A stretch of DNA of 64,000 nucleotides from Fidelibacterota bacterium (GTDB lineage Bacteria; Fidelibacterota; UBA8477; JABMPR01), in contig JAJRSW010000012.1 of NCBI GenBank assembly GCA_024278595.1, positions 1 through 64,000 of the forward strand. The letters are read 5' to 3'. A program made the position numbers and the translations under genes. The notes beneath the pieces were generated by a model that was not told the DNA's origin, did no database searches, and saw only the letters and a list, made by a program, of their open reading frames with translations. Shown here piece by piece: positions 1 to 9,481 of the stretch. Each line of letters opens with the position of its first letter. The first letter of the stretch is position 1.

Positions 1-226
1 TGGCTGGCAGACTGCCATCACTACAGCTTCATACTATTTGTTACCTCCTAATATGTGTAGCTCTGTTCCAGACTGGGGGCTAGCCTTTGTCTGGGCTGGA
101 TTGTCCAGCTTGAAAGCACCAGCTTTGCTTGGCGCACACCAATTTCAGCTCAAGATGCGCTGTGTAGAGTCAAAACATTTTGCTGTTTTACAAGCTTGAC
201 GCCCCTGCAGAAAGTCCCTCTCACAG

Positions 227-335
227 AGTGTTGTTATTTATGAGTTTAGATTTGCATGCTGTATGTGATTGTATTTATGCGACTTAGGGTACAATTAATG
301 ATTTCTCAGCTACTTTTTACGAGGTTGTCAAGCTT
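227..335 (+). repeat. Degenerate dispersed intergenic repeat, copy A
   Basis: This stretch aligns end to end with 32882-32988. Both start with AGTGTTGTTATTTAT and finish with ACTTTTT(A/G)CGAGGT(T/C)(G/A)TCAAGCTT. The middle is diverged, and I judge overall identity by eye at roughly two thirds. No open reading frame is conserved between the copies, so it looks like an old mobile or structured intergenic element rather than a gene. Confidence 0.55.
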
Positions 336-352
336 CAAATTTGAAGCATAGT

Positions 353-370
353 CCCGACAAGCCTGTCGGG
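353..370. repeat. Short perfect hairpin
   Basis: CCCGACA and TGTCGGG are perfect inverted arms around an AGCC loop. There is no adjacent T-run in either direction, so it is not a standard intrinsic terminator. Its role is unknown. Confidence 0.4.
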
Positions 371-563
371 ATGAAATTGTTAAGTGTGCCACATAGAGTT
401 CATCGAAGTGCAGTAAAACTGGAAAATGTGAAGCATATACCGCGCATTCTGAAGTGATATTGGTATAACATAACACTAGCTATTAAGCTAGTATTGTGGG
501 AAACACCCGTGCAAGACAGGGTCTGTTAAGGTGGGTGATCACAAGCCGTGAGTGAGCAAAGAA

Positions 564-1280
564 TCAATAGTCCATTTCAGGAACCGCCCAGGTTACTGCA
601 AACTCCACCCTACGATTTGTCTGGCGATCAGCGGCAGTTTCATTGGGGACCAGTGGTCGATGTTCTCCATAGGCAGTGGCGGCCAGGATATTGGGAGGTA
701 TTTCTAATTCCTCGATGAGGTAATTAACGACTGCTATGGCTCTCGATCCAGACAGTTCCCAATTTGAGGGATATTTAATCGAATTGATGGGAATATTGTC
801 CGTGTGTCCGGCAACTACGATCTCAGCTGCATGATCCTTGGTTGCCTCACCGATCAATTTTAAGATGGGGAATGCTTCCGGCTTCAATTCTGCTTCAGCT
901 GACTGAAATAATAGCTTACTCCCCATTTGGATCAACAGACCATTCTTGATGGATTCGACGGTGATATCTCCGTTATTGATCTCCTCAGTGATCTGTTCTT
1001 CAAACTCTTGAATGTTCTCATAGATCTCACTACGGATCAGCATATCATCATCACCACCCGGCGCCTCCTGCATCATTTGCATCTCGACCTTGTACTCTTC
1101 CAGCACCCCCAATGCTCCCTGGAGAGATTTTGAAGCCATGGCCCATTTACGTTCATCCATATTGGCATAGGAGATCATCAGGATGAAGAAAGTGAGCAAC
1201 AGGGTAACCATATCACCATAGGTGGTCATCCAAAATGGAGCGGTTGGCTCATCACTGGCTGCTTCGATCTTTTTCTTCAT
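564..1280 (-). CDS. motB: Flagellar motor stator protein MotB
   Basis: MotB pairs with MotA to form the ion-conducting stator and anchors it to peptidoglycan. The 238-residue product has one N-terminal membrane helix (about 17-38) starting TYGDMVTLLLTFF; Asp23 is in the position of the essential ion-binding aspartate. A linker leads to an OmpA-like peptidoglycan-binding domain (about 115-230) with GHTDN (158-162), NWELSGSRA (173-181) and NRRVEF near the end. The gene starts 6 bases after the motA stop and is the last gene of the flagellar operon. Whether protons or sodium drive it cannot be read from the sequence. Confidence 0.95.
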   Translation of the reverse strand: MKKKIEAASDEPTAPFWMTTYGDMVTLLLTFFILMISYANMDERKWAMASKSLQGALGVLEEYKVEMQMMQEAPGGDDDMLIRSEIYENIQEFEEQITEEINNGDITVESIKNGLLIQMGSKLLFQSAEAELKPEAFPILKLIGEATKDHAAEIVVAGHTDNIPINSIKYPSNWELSGSRAIAVVNYLIEELEIPPNILAATAYGEHRPLVPNETAADRQTNRRVEFAVTWAVPEMDY

Positions 1281-1286
1281 CAGAAC

Positions 1287-2057
1287 CTATTCCTCTTCCT
1301 CTGCGGGACGGCTCTTAGGTGCAATGAAATTAAGCAGTTTACGGTGAATATTTTTGGGATGCTCACCATATTGAATAGCCAGGACCCCCTCGATGATCAT
1401 TTCTTTGCGGACGATCTCTTCATCTGATCTGTTTTGCAGTTTTCCGGCCAGCGGCAAGAAGATAAGGTTGGCGATCAGCGCGCCGTAAAAAGTGGTGATC
1501 AGGGCCACCGCCATTCCGCCACCAATATTTGAGGGATCATCCAGATTCTGTAACATGGCGATCAGTCCGATGAGTGTCCCAATCATCCCAAATGCCGGTG
1601 AATACATCCCCAGAGATGAGAAAATTTGTTTGCCACGCTTATGACGTTCGATCAGATACTGCAATTCAGTTTCCAGAACACCTCGAATGGTTTCAGGTTC
1701 AGAGCCATCTACAGCCATTTCCAGACCGGCCCGCATAAAATCATCTTCGATATTTGCCAGTTCGCGATCAATGGCAAGAATACCCTCCCGCCGTGCTCGT
1801 TTAGCCAGTTCAACAAACAGTTCAATGAGCTCAGGTTCTTTTGCAGGTTCAACCTTAAAGGCATTGCCTGCCACCTTCATGGCACTGATGACCTCACCCA
1901 GTGGTGTATGGACCAATGTGGCCGCAATGGCACCACCAAATACGACGGCCATGGAGGGGAAATGAACAAATATGCCAGCACTTCCACTTCCTGAAAGGAT
2001 CGTGAAGATTACCAGCCCCATTCCAATGACGATTCCTAGTATTGTTGCCAGATCCAT
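1287..2057 (-). CDS. motA: Flagellar motor stator protein MotA
   Basis: This is the MotA/PomA stator subunit of 256 residues. Four hydrophobic segments are visible (about 4-22, 34-50, 150-172 and 180-205). Between helices 2 and 3 lies a charged cytoplasmic domain with the RARREGIL stretch that faces FliG in this family. Prolines in helices 3 and 4 (MYSPAFGMIG and IFLPLAGKL) match conserved proline positions. A Shine-Dalgarno-like AAAGGTG precedes the ATG. A gap of about 100 bases separates it from flgE, so it could have its own promoter, but no clear one is visible. Confidence 0.95.
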   Translation of the reverse strand: MDLATILGIVIGMGLVIFTILSGSGSAGIFVHFPSMAVVFGGAIAATLVHTPLGEVISAMKVAGNAFKVEPAKEPELIELFVELAKRARREGILAIDRELANIEDDFMRAGLEMAVDGSEPETIRGVLETELQYLIERHKRGKQIFSSLGMYSPAFGMIGTLIGLIAMLQNLDDPSNIGGGMAVALITTFYGALIANLIFLPLAGKLQNRSDEEIVRKEMIIEGVLAIQYGEHPKNIHRKLLNFIAPKSRPAEEEE

Positions 2058-2159
2058 CTAGCTTTCACCTTTCATGTTTTCGTAACAGGTGGAGGGTGGT
2101 CTCAGATCCATGCCGAAACCACCCTCATTACCATCAAGCCTTGTCAAATCAAGCTATTC

Positions 2160-3791
2160 TTAGAGACCTAACTTGGTTGATTCCTGGATCACCTGGTTCA
2201 GGGTAGAGAGCACACGGGACGATGCCTGGAATGCTCGCTGCGCTTCGATGATCTGGGAGAACTGCTCAGCGATGTCAACATTAGACAACTCCAGGTAGCC
2301 CTGTTCAATTGTCGATCCAAACTTATCAGCTTTACCAATATGCACTTCACCACTTTTAATGGTCTCAATGAAATTACTCCCACTGATCTTGGCCAGGGCA
2401 CTGGGGTTGGTAAATTCGGCTACAGCAATCTGAGCTAACTTTAAGCTCACACCATTGCTGAAACTCCCCATGATCGACCCATCTTCCTCTATTTCATAGC
2501 CGGTCAATTCACCAGTAGCACGCCCATCATGGTCACGAACAGAGAGCGTGGAAGTTGAATTGAACTGGCTGATTCCAGTGAATGCATCGGTACCACTCAC
2601 ATGCACCTGGAGCAGTACTTCTGCCCCACCGCTTTCCGGCATCATTTCAATTCGACTGTATCCATTATCGTAGATGAAGGAGGTTACTTGACCGGTATCA
2701 TTAAAATAGATAGATCCGGTTGTATTTTCTAAGTCGATGGTCTCGCCGCCTGATGGCGTTACAGTCCAGGTCCATTGTCCGGCATTTTGGGTCTTTACAA
2801 ATTCGAATACCAGATTGTGGCTTTCACCCAGCGTATCATAGATGACAGCTGATGTTGAGACGCGACCAGTAAAGCCCGCGTTTGTTTCTTCAAAATAAGG
2901 AATGGAAAGTGACCCTCCATTTGCCTCCTCGGCATACATGTTGATGGATGTTTCACTGTCTCCTGGAATCGTATCCTCAAGAACGATCTGTCCATCAACC
3001 AGTGATGCAATCGCAAAGGCACCCCATCCGGCTCCTTCTACCTCACTATTAATAACTGCGATGAGATCATCCAATGTGGTCCCATCATTGGCTGCACCGT
3101 ATGTGAAGGTGGTACTGATGGCATTGCCTTGATTGTCAGTACCTGACAGGACAATTTGATCTCCGTCCGCCAGGATCTCCCGGACACCAGTTACCTCGTC
3201 CTCATAGATCTCATCCAGGTCGTTCAATTCAGTTGTGCCAACTGCATTGTCATCACCATTGGAGGAGTAGGTGGTAAAGGGAAATCCAGCTGTCCAGACC
3301 TGAGCGATGGGATTCAGACCAGACGAAAGATTCCCTGATAACCAGAGATTCTGGGTGGCAAGTGCTTCGGCTTTCAGATTAGAATCCAGTGAGATATCCT
3401 CCAGATTGGCCAAGGTTTGGACCTCTTCTTCACCATTAATATTCGACATCCAACCTTGCACGGAATAGCCACTGCTATTAACCAAAGTACCTTCTTGATC
3501 AAAAAAGAAAGCACCGGCCCGGGTATAGTATCGATCATCTTCGTGGGTCTCAACTACAAAAAAACTCTCGCCACGAATGGCCAGATCGGTCTGAAAACCA
3601 GTGGCTTCCAGATCACCCTGTTTAAAGGGGGTGTATTCAACATCAATGACCTGGCCCAATGCTTCCAGGAAGGTCATGCGGCTGCTTTTGTAGCCGATGG
3701 TGTTGATATTAGCAATGTTACTTCCCAGGAGTTCCAATGTCCTCATCTGTCCTTGTAAACCTGCTAGTGCTGACGATAATGCTTCGTTCAT
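2160..3791 (-). CDS. flgE: Flagellar hook protein FlgE
   Basis: FlgE polymerises into the hook, the universal joint between rod and filament. The 543-residue product has the N-terminal rod/hook signature (GSNIANINTIGYKSS, about residues 23-37), followed by the FlgE-type SFFVV region near 77. The C-terminal axial-protein helix contains QIIEAQRAFQASSRVL. The central part is a larger insert of hook surface domains (about 140-400). AAAGGA lies just before the ATG. It follows flgD and the TIGR02530-type gene, the usual order for hook genes. Confidence 0.95.
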   Translation of the reverse strand: MNEALSSALAGLQGQMRTLELLGSNIANINTIGYKSSRMTFLEALGQVIDVEYTPFKQGDLEATGFQTDLAIRGESFFVVETHEDDRYYTRAGAFFFDQEGTLVNSSGYSVQGWMSNINGEEEVQTLANLEDISLDSNLKAEALATQNLWLSGNLSSGLNPIAQVWTAGFPFTTYSSNGDDNAVGTTELNDLDEIYEDEVTGVREILADGDQIVLSGTDNQGNAISTTFTYGAANDGTTLDDLIAVINSEVEGAGWGAFAIASLVDGQIVLEDTIPGDSETSINMYAEEANGGSLSIPYFEETNAGFTGRVSTSAVIYDTLGESHNLVFEFVKTQNAGQWTWTVTPSGGETIDLENTTGSIYFNDTGQVTSFIYDNGYSRIEMMPESGGAEVLLQVHVSGTDAFTGISQFNSTSTLSVRDHDGRATGELTGYEIEEDGSIMGSFSNGVSLKLAQIAVAEFTNPSALAKISGSNFIETIKSGEVHIGKADKFGSTIEQGYLELSNVDIAEQFSQIIEAQRAFQASSRVLSTLNQVIQESTKLGL

Positions 3792-3862
3792 TTGTTCCTT
3801 TCCCGACCCACGTCTGTCATTCGGTGGGTCTAGGGTTTCCCGTTAGGGTCCAACCCGATTTG

Positions 3863-4276
3863 TTAAACGATGGCTACACTGTCTATATTGGAGAATACAT
3901 TCCCCTGTGCAGCATCTCTATCCAATGCAGTGATCACCGTCTCATTTTTGACGCTCACTACATACGCCATCTCATCCACCAGGATCAGAGATGACTGTGC
4001 TCCTTTTGCGCGGGCCATTTCAAAACCATGATTCAAGCGCTCCAACTCGATCTGTGAGGGATGCATATCTCTCTGATCCATCCGTTTTACGGCATGAGCA
4101 CTGAATTTGAGTTTTGATTGTTCCGCGACTTTCTGATTCAGAATGTCATTGAAATTTGCCTGACCATTCTGAACCCTGCCGGATCGTTTTTGTTCCGGGA
4201 GCTCTTTAGGTCCCAGGAGCTGATCTGGCCTGAGTGGTAACCCAGCTTGTCTGGTCTGAAGTTCAGCTAATTTCAT
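3863..4276 (-). CDS. TIGR02530-type flagellar operon protein
   Basis: This 137-residue protein of unknown biochemical role matches a family often encoded between flgD and flgE. The recognisable part is the C-terminal half: KFSAHAVKRMDQRDM, a stretch ending in ARAKGAQSSLILVDEMAYVVSV, and a closing segment NVFSNIDSVAIV. The N-terminus is basic and low in complexity. It starts 3 bases after the flgD stop, so the two are translationally linked. A role in hook assembly is inferred from position only. The family name is from memory and should be confirmed by HMM. Confidence 0.75.
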   Translation of the reverse strand: MKLAELQTRQAGLPLRPDQLLGPKELPEQKRSGRVQNGQANFNDILNQKVAEQSKLKFSAHAVKRMDQRDMHPSQIELERLNHGFEMARAKGAQSSLILVDEMAYVVSVKNETVITALDRDAAQGNVFSNIDSVAIV

Positions 4277-4279
4277 AAA

Positions 4280-4975
4280 TCAGCCCTGATCTTCTGGTAC
4301 AAACTCACCTAGTTCCAGTACTGACGAGAAGGGGATCTCATTCCCGTTCACGATGAATATGGCACCGGCATTTGTGTACCTGACAGCTTCGATGACACCA
4401 ATCATGACTGTATCCGTGGCGATGTTATCACCAGCTATGTTGCTTGCCTCCACTGAGAACGTGTATTCTCCAGGTGGCAGGTCATTTCCATTGTTTCCAA
4501 TAGCATCCCAGGCGATGGTGTGATCACCTTTTGCAACAGATTGCATACTGATGGTATCAACAATAGTCCCGGCTACATCTCTGATGGTAATATCTACATC
4601 ATCTGCAAAACCACCTGTCTGGAAACTAATGGAAACTTCTGCTCCATACTCCAGGTCAATGGTATTGCCAATTGCTTTGACCTCTTTACCAATCATGGTT
4701 GCTGCCATCGTGTTATTGATAGTCTGTGACAACATCAGATTGGTCTCGATACCCTGAGTGGATGTCCGGTTCAGTTTTTGGAGTTCTTCCAATGAAGTGA
4801 ACTGGGCCAATTGGGACGCAAACTCTTGACTGCTTGCTGGTTCCATGGGATCCTGATGCCGCAATTGTGCGATCAATAGCAACAGAAAATCCTGCTGAGA
4901 AATATCGCCAACATCGTTGGTATTGGTAAACATCTGACTACCACCACCGGCTGTTAAACTTGCTATCTCAGTCAT
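4280..4975 (-). CDS. flgD: Hook-capping protein FlgD
   Basis: FlgD caps the growing hook and allows FlgE subunits to add. The product is 231 residues. The N-terminal FlgD motif DFLLLLIAQLRHQDPMEPA is clear (about 29-47), followed by QLAQFTSLEELQKLN. The C-terminal part is the usual Ig-like/tudor module, with a typical DLPPGEYTFSV stretch. A strong Shine-Dalgarno (GGAGG) lies 6-7 bases before the ATG. It sits between fliK and the TIGR02530-type gene. Confidence 0.95.
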   Translation of the reverse strand: MTEIASLTAGGGSQMFTNTNDVGDISQQDFLLLLIAQLRHQDPMEPASSQEFASQLAQFTSLEELQKLNRTSTQGIETNLMLSQTINNTMAATMIGKEVKAIGNTIDLEYGAEVSISFQTGGFADDVDITIRDVAGTIVDTISMQSVAKGDHTIAWDAIGNNGNDLPPGEYTFSVEASNIAGDNIATDTVMIGVIEAVRYTNAGAIFIVNGNEIPFSSVLELGEFVPEDQG

Positions 4976-4990
4976 GGCTTCCTCCTTTCT

Positions 4991-7150
4991 TTAGGCTATC
5001 ACTTCCATAGTGTTATAGCCATAGTTACGGTTTGTGGTTGACTCGTTATCATTACTCATTCCAGCTGCGGATGAGGATGATTCCTGGGTTTTTGAATGAG
5101 TGGCATTTTGCTCAGCGTCATTGGCTGATCCACTCTCTTTTTGATCACTCCGTACTTCAACATCCAGCCCGCTGAAATTGAAGCCACGCTGTCGCAGGTT
5201 GTCATCGATCTGGGGCATAAGTCGCAACAGTTCATTCCGCGAATTTTCATTATCAACAAAGACGATGATCTGCTCCTTATTTGATGCTGACTGAAATTCA
5301 ATGTCCAGCTGCCCCATTTGTCCGCCATCAACTACAAATTTGCTCAGCGTACCAGCTTTGCCAGCAGTCTGGCTTTCAGTGACCAGGCGGATCTTTTCAA
5401 CCATCTCTGAAGCAAAATTGCGGGCGAACAAAGCTGCACTGGTCTTGGTGAAGGAAATATTCGGGGGTTGATCAACAGTGAAACTGGCACCGGGGGTAAC
5501 CTGCATGGACATATTCCGGTGCAGATTATGAGTCGCGGGTTGATCCTGACTCCCAGTCATTGAATTTTGGGCTTTTTTCAGGATCTCTATTCTCTCCTGC
5601 AATTGTTGTTTCAGGAGATCTGCTGGATCCTCCGTCAGCGGTTCACCCAGCTTTTCAGGGATCGACCCAATCCCAGTGTGCGAGTCATTCCGTTCGGCCT
5701 GCTTGGCCCGGAAATGTTCTGTAAGTGAGCTATTGGGTGTAGATTTTATACTGCGGTTACCAGTTTGAGTGGATTCTCGCGTTTTAGCTGTTTTAGCTGG
5801 ATTTGGCTCGGCGAAGATCACCGCAGCACTGCTCTGTTCAACAATTTTACCCTCAGCGGGAGCCACCTCGCCATTGATCACGGTTTCCAGATCCTGTGAT
5901 TCAGCAACTACGGATCTGGTAATGGCGATAACTCGCTGATCATCCCCTTCACGGGGTTTCTGAGTGGGGGTATCTGGTTGTTTCACTTCCTGCGAAAACG
6001 CTTGTTTGCCAATAGTTGGTACCACGACCTTGCTTTTGGTCATCCGTATTACAGGAGATTGACGCGGTAGGTCCGGCTGCGGTGTAACTGGCACTTGCGC
6101 TGTTTTCTTAGCTGTTGCAAGCTCTTCCTGTTCTGGGGGTGTTTCAATATTTTGGATCGAATTTTCAGATCGTGCCACTTTTACCGGCGCAGTGGCAATC
6201 TCCAGTTTTTCTGTGCTGCTGGGTTTTGCCATAATTTTTCGACTATGGGGGACCTGGGCTGCTTGCTTTTTCTCAACAGACTTTTGTCCGGCTTCAGTAT
6301 CCAGCGCCACAACTGTTTGTTTGGCCGGCTTCATGTTCGGTTCTTCACCAGCTTCAACACGTGTTTTAGACGTCTCAAGGTTTGCTGGAACCGATTCCTT
6401 GTTACTGATTTTGGTATCAATGATCAGCTGTTTTACCTGGCCATTTACCGGTCTCTTTTCCGGTTCTTCAGTAGCAGGTCTGCTAGCTGCAGATACGGTC
6501 GCTGAAGCGGATGGTCTGCTGGCATTTTGGACTGCCTGTACTGCAGGGGGCTTTAGCTCACTGGTTTCAGTGCGCGCCCTAGCGCCCTGCTCAAGTTCCG
6601 GTTGTGGATTTTTAAGCTCATTCTGCTGCACATGCTTTGGAATCTGCGGTTCGACTTTTTCAGCGATTGGTCCACTTTTCAAGCCATCCGGGACTTGAGA
6701 TCTTGCGATCTGTTTTTGTTTCTGGCCGATTTGGGGTGATTCCTGCACGTGTTTGGGAGCCGATTCTTGCTTGGTTCCAGCCCTTATTTCGTCCTGATCG
6801 GAGCTAACAGATCCCTGGGTTCGCTGGTCCACCTGAGCAGGACGATTTTCACTCATCCGAGTTTTTTGAGGCTGGTTTGCCTGGCCCGGATCATGTTTCA
6901 TGTTTTTCGTATCCAGAATGGGTTTGGCTTTGAGCGGTAGTTTGTTGCCGTCTTTATCAGTGGCACGAGCATTCATAAAAATATTGAGTTGGCTTGCTTT
7001 GCCTGCCTCACCAGCAATCATTTCAGTACCAGGATCCGGCTTGAGTAGATCATCGTAGGGGAACTCACCATTGCCCTTTGTCTTTCCTGGAATAGTAACG
7101 TTGTCCTTGGGAGCAGGATTCAGTTCAACATTATGTATTTTATTGGTCAT
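4991..7150 (-). CDS. fliK: Flagellar hook-length control protein FliK
   Basis: FliK measures the hook and switches export from hook to filament substrates. It is about 719 residues, much longer than the roughly 400 of enteric FliK. The first 500 residues are a low-complexity P/Q/K/E/T-rich ruler-like region. The conserved C-terminal Flg_hook domain lies around 580-670 (GQLDIEF, IIVFVDNENSRNELLRLMP, then LRQRGFNFSGLDVEV). The first possible start is a GTG at 7159 overlapping the previous stop. I prefer the ATG at 7150, which has GGGGTG at a good distance. The C-terminal tail is rich in S/N/T. Confidence 0.9.
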   Translation of the reverse strand: MTNKIHNVELNPAPKDNVTIPGKTKGNGEFPYDDLLKPDPGTEMIAGEAGKASQLNIFMNARATDKDGNKLPLKAKPILDTKNMKHDPGQANQPQKTRMSENRPAQVDQRTQGSVSSDQDEIRAGTKQESAPKHVQESPQIGQKQKQIARSQVPDGLKSGPIAEKVEPQIPKHVQQNELKNPQPELEQGARARTETSELKPPAVQAVQNASRPSASATVSAASRPATEEPEKRPVNGQVKQLIIDTKISNKESVPANLETSKTRVEAGEEPNMKPAKQTVVALDTEAGQKSVEKKQAAQVPHSRKIMAKPSSTEKLEIATAPVKVARSENSIQNIETPPEQEELATAKKTAQVPVTPQPDLPRQSPVIRMTKSKVVVPTIGKQAFSQEVKQPDTPTQKPREGDDQRVIAITRSVVAESQDLETVINGEVAPAEGKIVEQSSAAVIFAEPNPAKTAKTRESTQTGNRSIKSTPNSSLTEHFRAKQAERNDSHTGIGSIPEKLGEPLTEDPADLLKQQLQERIEILKKAQNSMTGSQDQPATHNLHRNMSMQVTPGASFTVDQPPNISFTKTSAALFARNFASEMVEKIRLVTESQTAGKAGTLSKFVVDGGQMGQLDIEFQSASNKEQIIVFVDNENSRNELLRLMPQIDDNLRQRGFNFSGLDVEVRSDQKESGSANDAEQNATHSKTQESSSSAAGMSNDNESTTNRNYGYNTMEVIA

Positions 7151-7155
7151 GGTGA

Positions 7156-7704
7156 TCACCCCGCTAGTTTTTGAGTTATTTGGGCTGCCCGGACACCACT
7201 TAGTGCCTTGATCAGATTTTTTCTGGTACGGGTGCCCATATTCTTGTAAAGAGCCATTACCGTTGCATCATCAACATTGTCCAGAATAGGTTTGATCTCA
7301 GCGACTTTCATGGTCTCATAGGTTTTAGCAAGTTCTTTGATGGAAACGTTCTTATCCTGAAGTGTTCGTACGTTCTCAGTCAGAGATTCCAACTGGGTAA
7401 TCTGGTATTGGATTACTGTCTCTTTCAAGTCGATCTGATCATTTAGGCTATCCAGCGTAATTCTGGTAAAGAACAGGTCACTGGTTAGATCTTTGATCAC
7501 AATTTGGAGTGAATCTGCTTTGCTTAGCTTCGGTTTAGCCTCTGCTTCAGCAATTTGTGTCTGGCGTTTGTTCTCACTACCGATCCGAACTTGTTGGATC
7601 TCTTCCGGGTTGGGGGTCATATAACTCAACCCGAAAAAAGAGGCTCCGATCAGCACGATAAATAGAACTACCATGATCAGCGACCACATGAGGACCTGTT
7701 TCAT
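7156..7704 (-). CDS. MotE/YlxF-like flagellar protein with MgtE-N-type domain
   Basis: The 182-residue product has one N-terminal membrane helix (about 5-28), a coiled-coil stretch (about 65-125) and a C-terminal module with EIKPILDNVDDATVMALYKNMGTRTRKNLIKAL. That layout resembles the MgtE-N/FliG-middle-like fold of MotE or Bacillus YlxF. MotE-type proteins are periplasmic chaperones for MotB-containing stators in some bacteria. The position between fliJ and fliK matches YlxF. It overlaps fliJ by 4 bases. The exact function is inferred. Confidence 0.75.
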   Translation of the reverse strand: MKQVLMWSLIMVVLFIVLIGASFFGLSYMTPNPEEIQQVRIGSENKRQTQIAEAEAKPKLSKADSLQIVIKDLTSDLFFTRITLDSLNDQIDLKETVIQYQITQLESLTENVRTLQDKNVSIKELAKTYETMKVAEIKPILDNVDDATVMALYKNMGTRTRKNLIKALSGVRAAQITQKLAG

Positions 7705-8156
7705 GCAAGCCCCCCTTCCCGCGATGTACGAGCTGCAATTTCACTTTCAACTTTTACCTGATCCTGATTGATCTTTTTCCGGTATGCTTCATGGTGGTGT
7801 TCTTTGAGTTTTTCCATGACCATTTTATCCTTGGAGGCCTTGATATAGACCTGGCGTTGTTCGTCTGTTTTGACCTGGCTGGTGGCTACAGCCTCACCCT
7901 GTTGTTCGATCTTTTCTGTTAACTGATCGGCATAAGCGGTCCGGTTACTCAATTCCTGGATAGTTATGGAACCTCCGTCATCAGTTCTACGACTCCCTTG
8001 CACCAGGTCAGACTTCTCAGTTTGGACTTGAGAAAGTTTCTGCTGTTCCAGCTCAGTTTCTGCCTGTGCTTTTTGAAGATCCATGGCTTTGGTATCTTCC
8101 ACCATCTCACGAATATCCAAGACCTTCTGCAAAGAAAAATTAAATGCTTTGGTCAT
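7701..8156 (-). CDS. fliJ: Flagellar export chaperone FliJ
   Basis: FliJ is the coiled-coil stalk protein that works with the FliI ATPase and the export gate. The 151-residue product begins with the family-typical FNFSLQKVLDIRE and is helical and charged throughout, which fits one long antiparallel coiled coil. It overlaps fliI by 4 bases and the MotE-like gene by 4 bases, so its translation is coupled. Primary sequence is poorly conserved in this family; position directly after fliI is the main support. Confidence 0.88.
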   Translation of the reverse strand: MTKAFNFSLQKVLDIREMVEDTKAMDLQKAQAETELEQQKLSQVQTEKSDLVQGSRRTDDGGSITIQELSNRTAYADQLTEKIEQQGEAVATSQVKTDEQRQVYIKASKDKMVMEKLKEHHHEAYRKKINQDQVKVESEIAARTSREGGLA

Positions 8157-9481
8157 GATTCAGATACCCCTACCGTACTTTTCAGTTGTTCCAGTGTATC
8201 TTGAAATGGGGCTGCATCGAGCATGTCCTGTTTTAAAAATGCTTTTATGGCATCAATTTTTTCGATAGCTCGATCTACACTGGGATTGCTACCAGCAACG
8301 TAGGCGCCAATATTTATCAGGTCTTCAGAATCTCGATAATCAGCCAGCATTTCAAGCATGATCTGTGAGTCATTTAGCTGATCCGTTTTTACCACCTCGG
8401 TGCGAAGTCGACTGATGCTCTCATTCACATCAATTGCCGGATATTGACCGCGCGTTGCCAACCGTCTTGAAAGGACGATATGCCCATCCAGGATCGCCCG
8501 AGAAGCATCGCTGATAGGCTCATCCATATCATCTCCCTCCACCAGCACTGTATAGAGTCCAGTAATACTGCCATGAACATCTGTGCCAGCTCGTTCCAGC
8601 AAGCGGGGTAACAAGGCAAACACTGATGGTGTATAACCTTTGGTTGTTGGGGGTTCACCCACAGCCAAACCGATCTCCCGCTGCGCCATGGCCACGCGAC
8701 TCAATGAGTCCATGAGGAGCATAACATGACGTCCTTTATCGCGGAAGTATTCAGCGATGGCAGTTGCAATGAGGGCTCCTTTAACTCTCACCATAGCTGC
8801 CTGATCCGAGGTAGCCACGATCACCACGGAGCGTTTTAAACCTTCCGGTCCAAGATCTCTTTCGATGAATTCACGGACCTCACGGCCACGTTCACCGATG
8901 AGGGCGATGACATTCACTTCAGCTTCGGTATAGCGGGCAACCATGCCCAACAAAACACTCTTTCCCACACCAGAGCCGGAAAATATGCCCACCCGTTGGC
9001 CACGACCAATGGTCACCAGGCCGTCAATACTGCGAATGCCGGTGGGTAGAATATCCTGAATCCGTTTCCGGGAAAGTGGATTAGGTGGCGAATTATATAC
9101 TGGCTGACGCTTTTCCGCAAATATTGGTCCCTTGCCATCAATTGGATTTCCCAGTCCATCGATGACACGGCCCAGTAGTTCTGGTCCAACCTCCACCGAT
9201 AGCGGTGCGGGGCTACGTTCGACACGACTGCCAGGCGATATCCCTATGGTCTGATCCAGGGGCATCAGCAACACTTTATCACCTTTGAACCCGACGATCT
9301 CAGCCCGAATGAGTGCCCCTCGCTGGGGATGGATCTGACACAACTCACCCATGATAGCTCCCGGCAGAGAAGCTTCAATGACCAGTCCAACAACATTGGA
9401 CACCTTGCCATCCATGCGAAACATGGTGCTTGACTGCACGAGCTCAGCATAATCAGTAAATCTATCTAAGACCTGCTGCAT
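8153..9481 (-). CDS. fliI: Flagellum-specific export ATPase FliI
   Basis: FliI is the hexameric F1-beta-like ATPase of the flagellar type III export apparatus. The 442-residue product has the P-loop GIFSGSGVGKSVLLG (about 164-178), the conserved IALIGERGREVREF, a Walker B region ending in MLLMDSLSRVAMAQREIGLAVGEPP, and GSITGLYTVLVEGDDMDEPI. Length and motifs match FliI rather than ATP synthase. It overlaps fliH by 20 bases and fliJ by 4. Confidence 0.97.
   Translation of the reverse strand: MQQVLDRFTDYAELVQSSTMFRMDGKVSNVVGLVIEASLPGAIMGELCQIHPQRGALIRAEIVGFKGDKVLLMPLDQTIGISPGSRVERSPAPLSVEVGPELLGRVIDGLGNPIDGKGPIFAEKRQPVYNSPPNPLSRKRIQDILPTGIRSIDGLVTIGRGQRVGIFSGSGVGKSVLLGMVARYTEAEVNVIALIGERGREVREFIERDLGPEGLKRSVVIVATSDQAAMVRVKGALIATAIAEYFRDKGRHVMLLMDSLSRVAMAQREIGLAVGEPPTTKGYTPSVFALLPRLLERAGTDVHGSITGLYTVLVEGDDMDEPISDASRAILDGHIVLSRRLATRGQYPAIDVNESISRLRTEVVKTDQLNDSQIMLEMLADYRDSEDLINIGAYVAGSNPSVDRAIEKIDAIKAFLKQDMLDAAPFQDTLEQLKSTVGVSES

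Larger units (their letters stand above)
1..563. other. Non-coding region downstream of motB
   Basis: I see no convincing gene here. The stretch holds a degenerate dispersed repeat (227-335, matching 32882-32988), a short perfect hairpin (353-370, 7-bp arms) and a second hairpin (about 472-495, arms ACTAGCT/AGCTAGT around an ATTA loop, extended past one mismatch). The last could end transcription of the flagellar operon, but it has no clear U-run on the minus strand. Confidence 0.5.

Noticed and set aside
6192-6698. 168-codon plus-strand open frame
   Set aside because: It lies entirely opposite fliK, whose low-complexity coding strand leaves long open antisense frames. It has no ribosome site or family motif.
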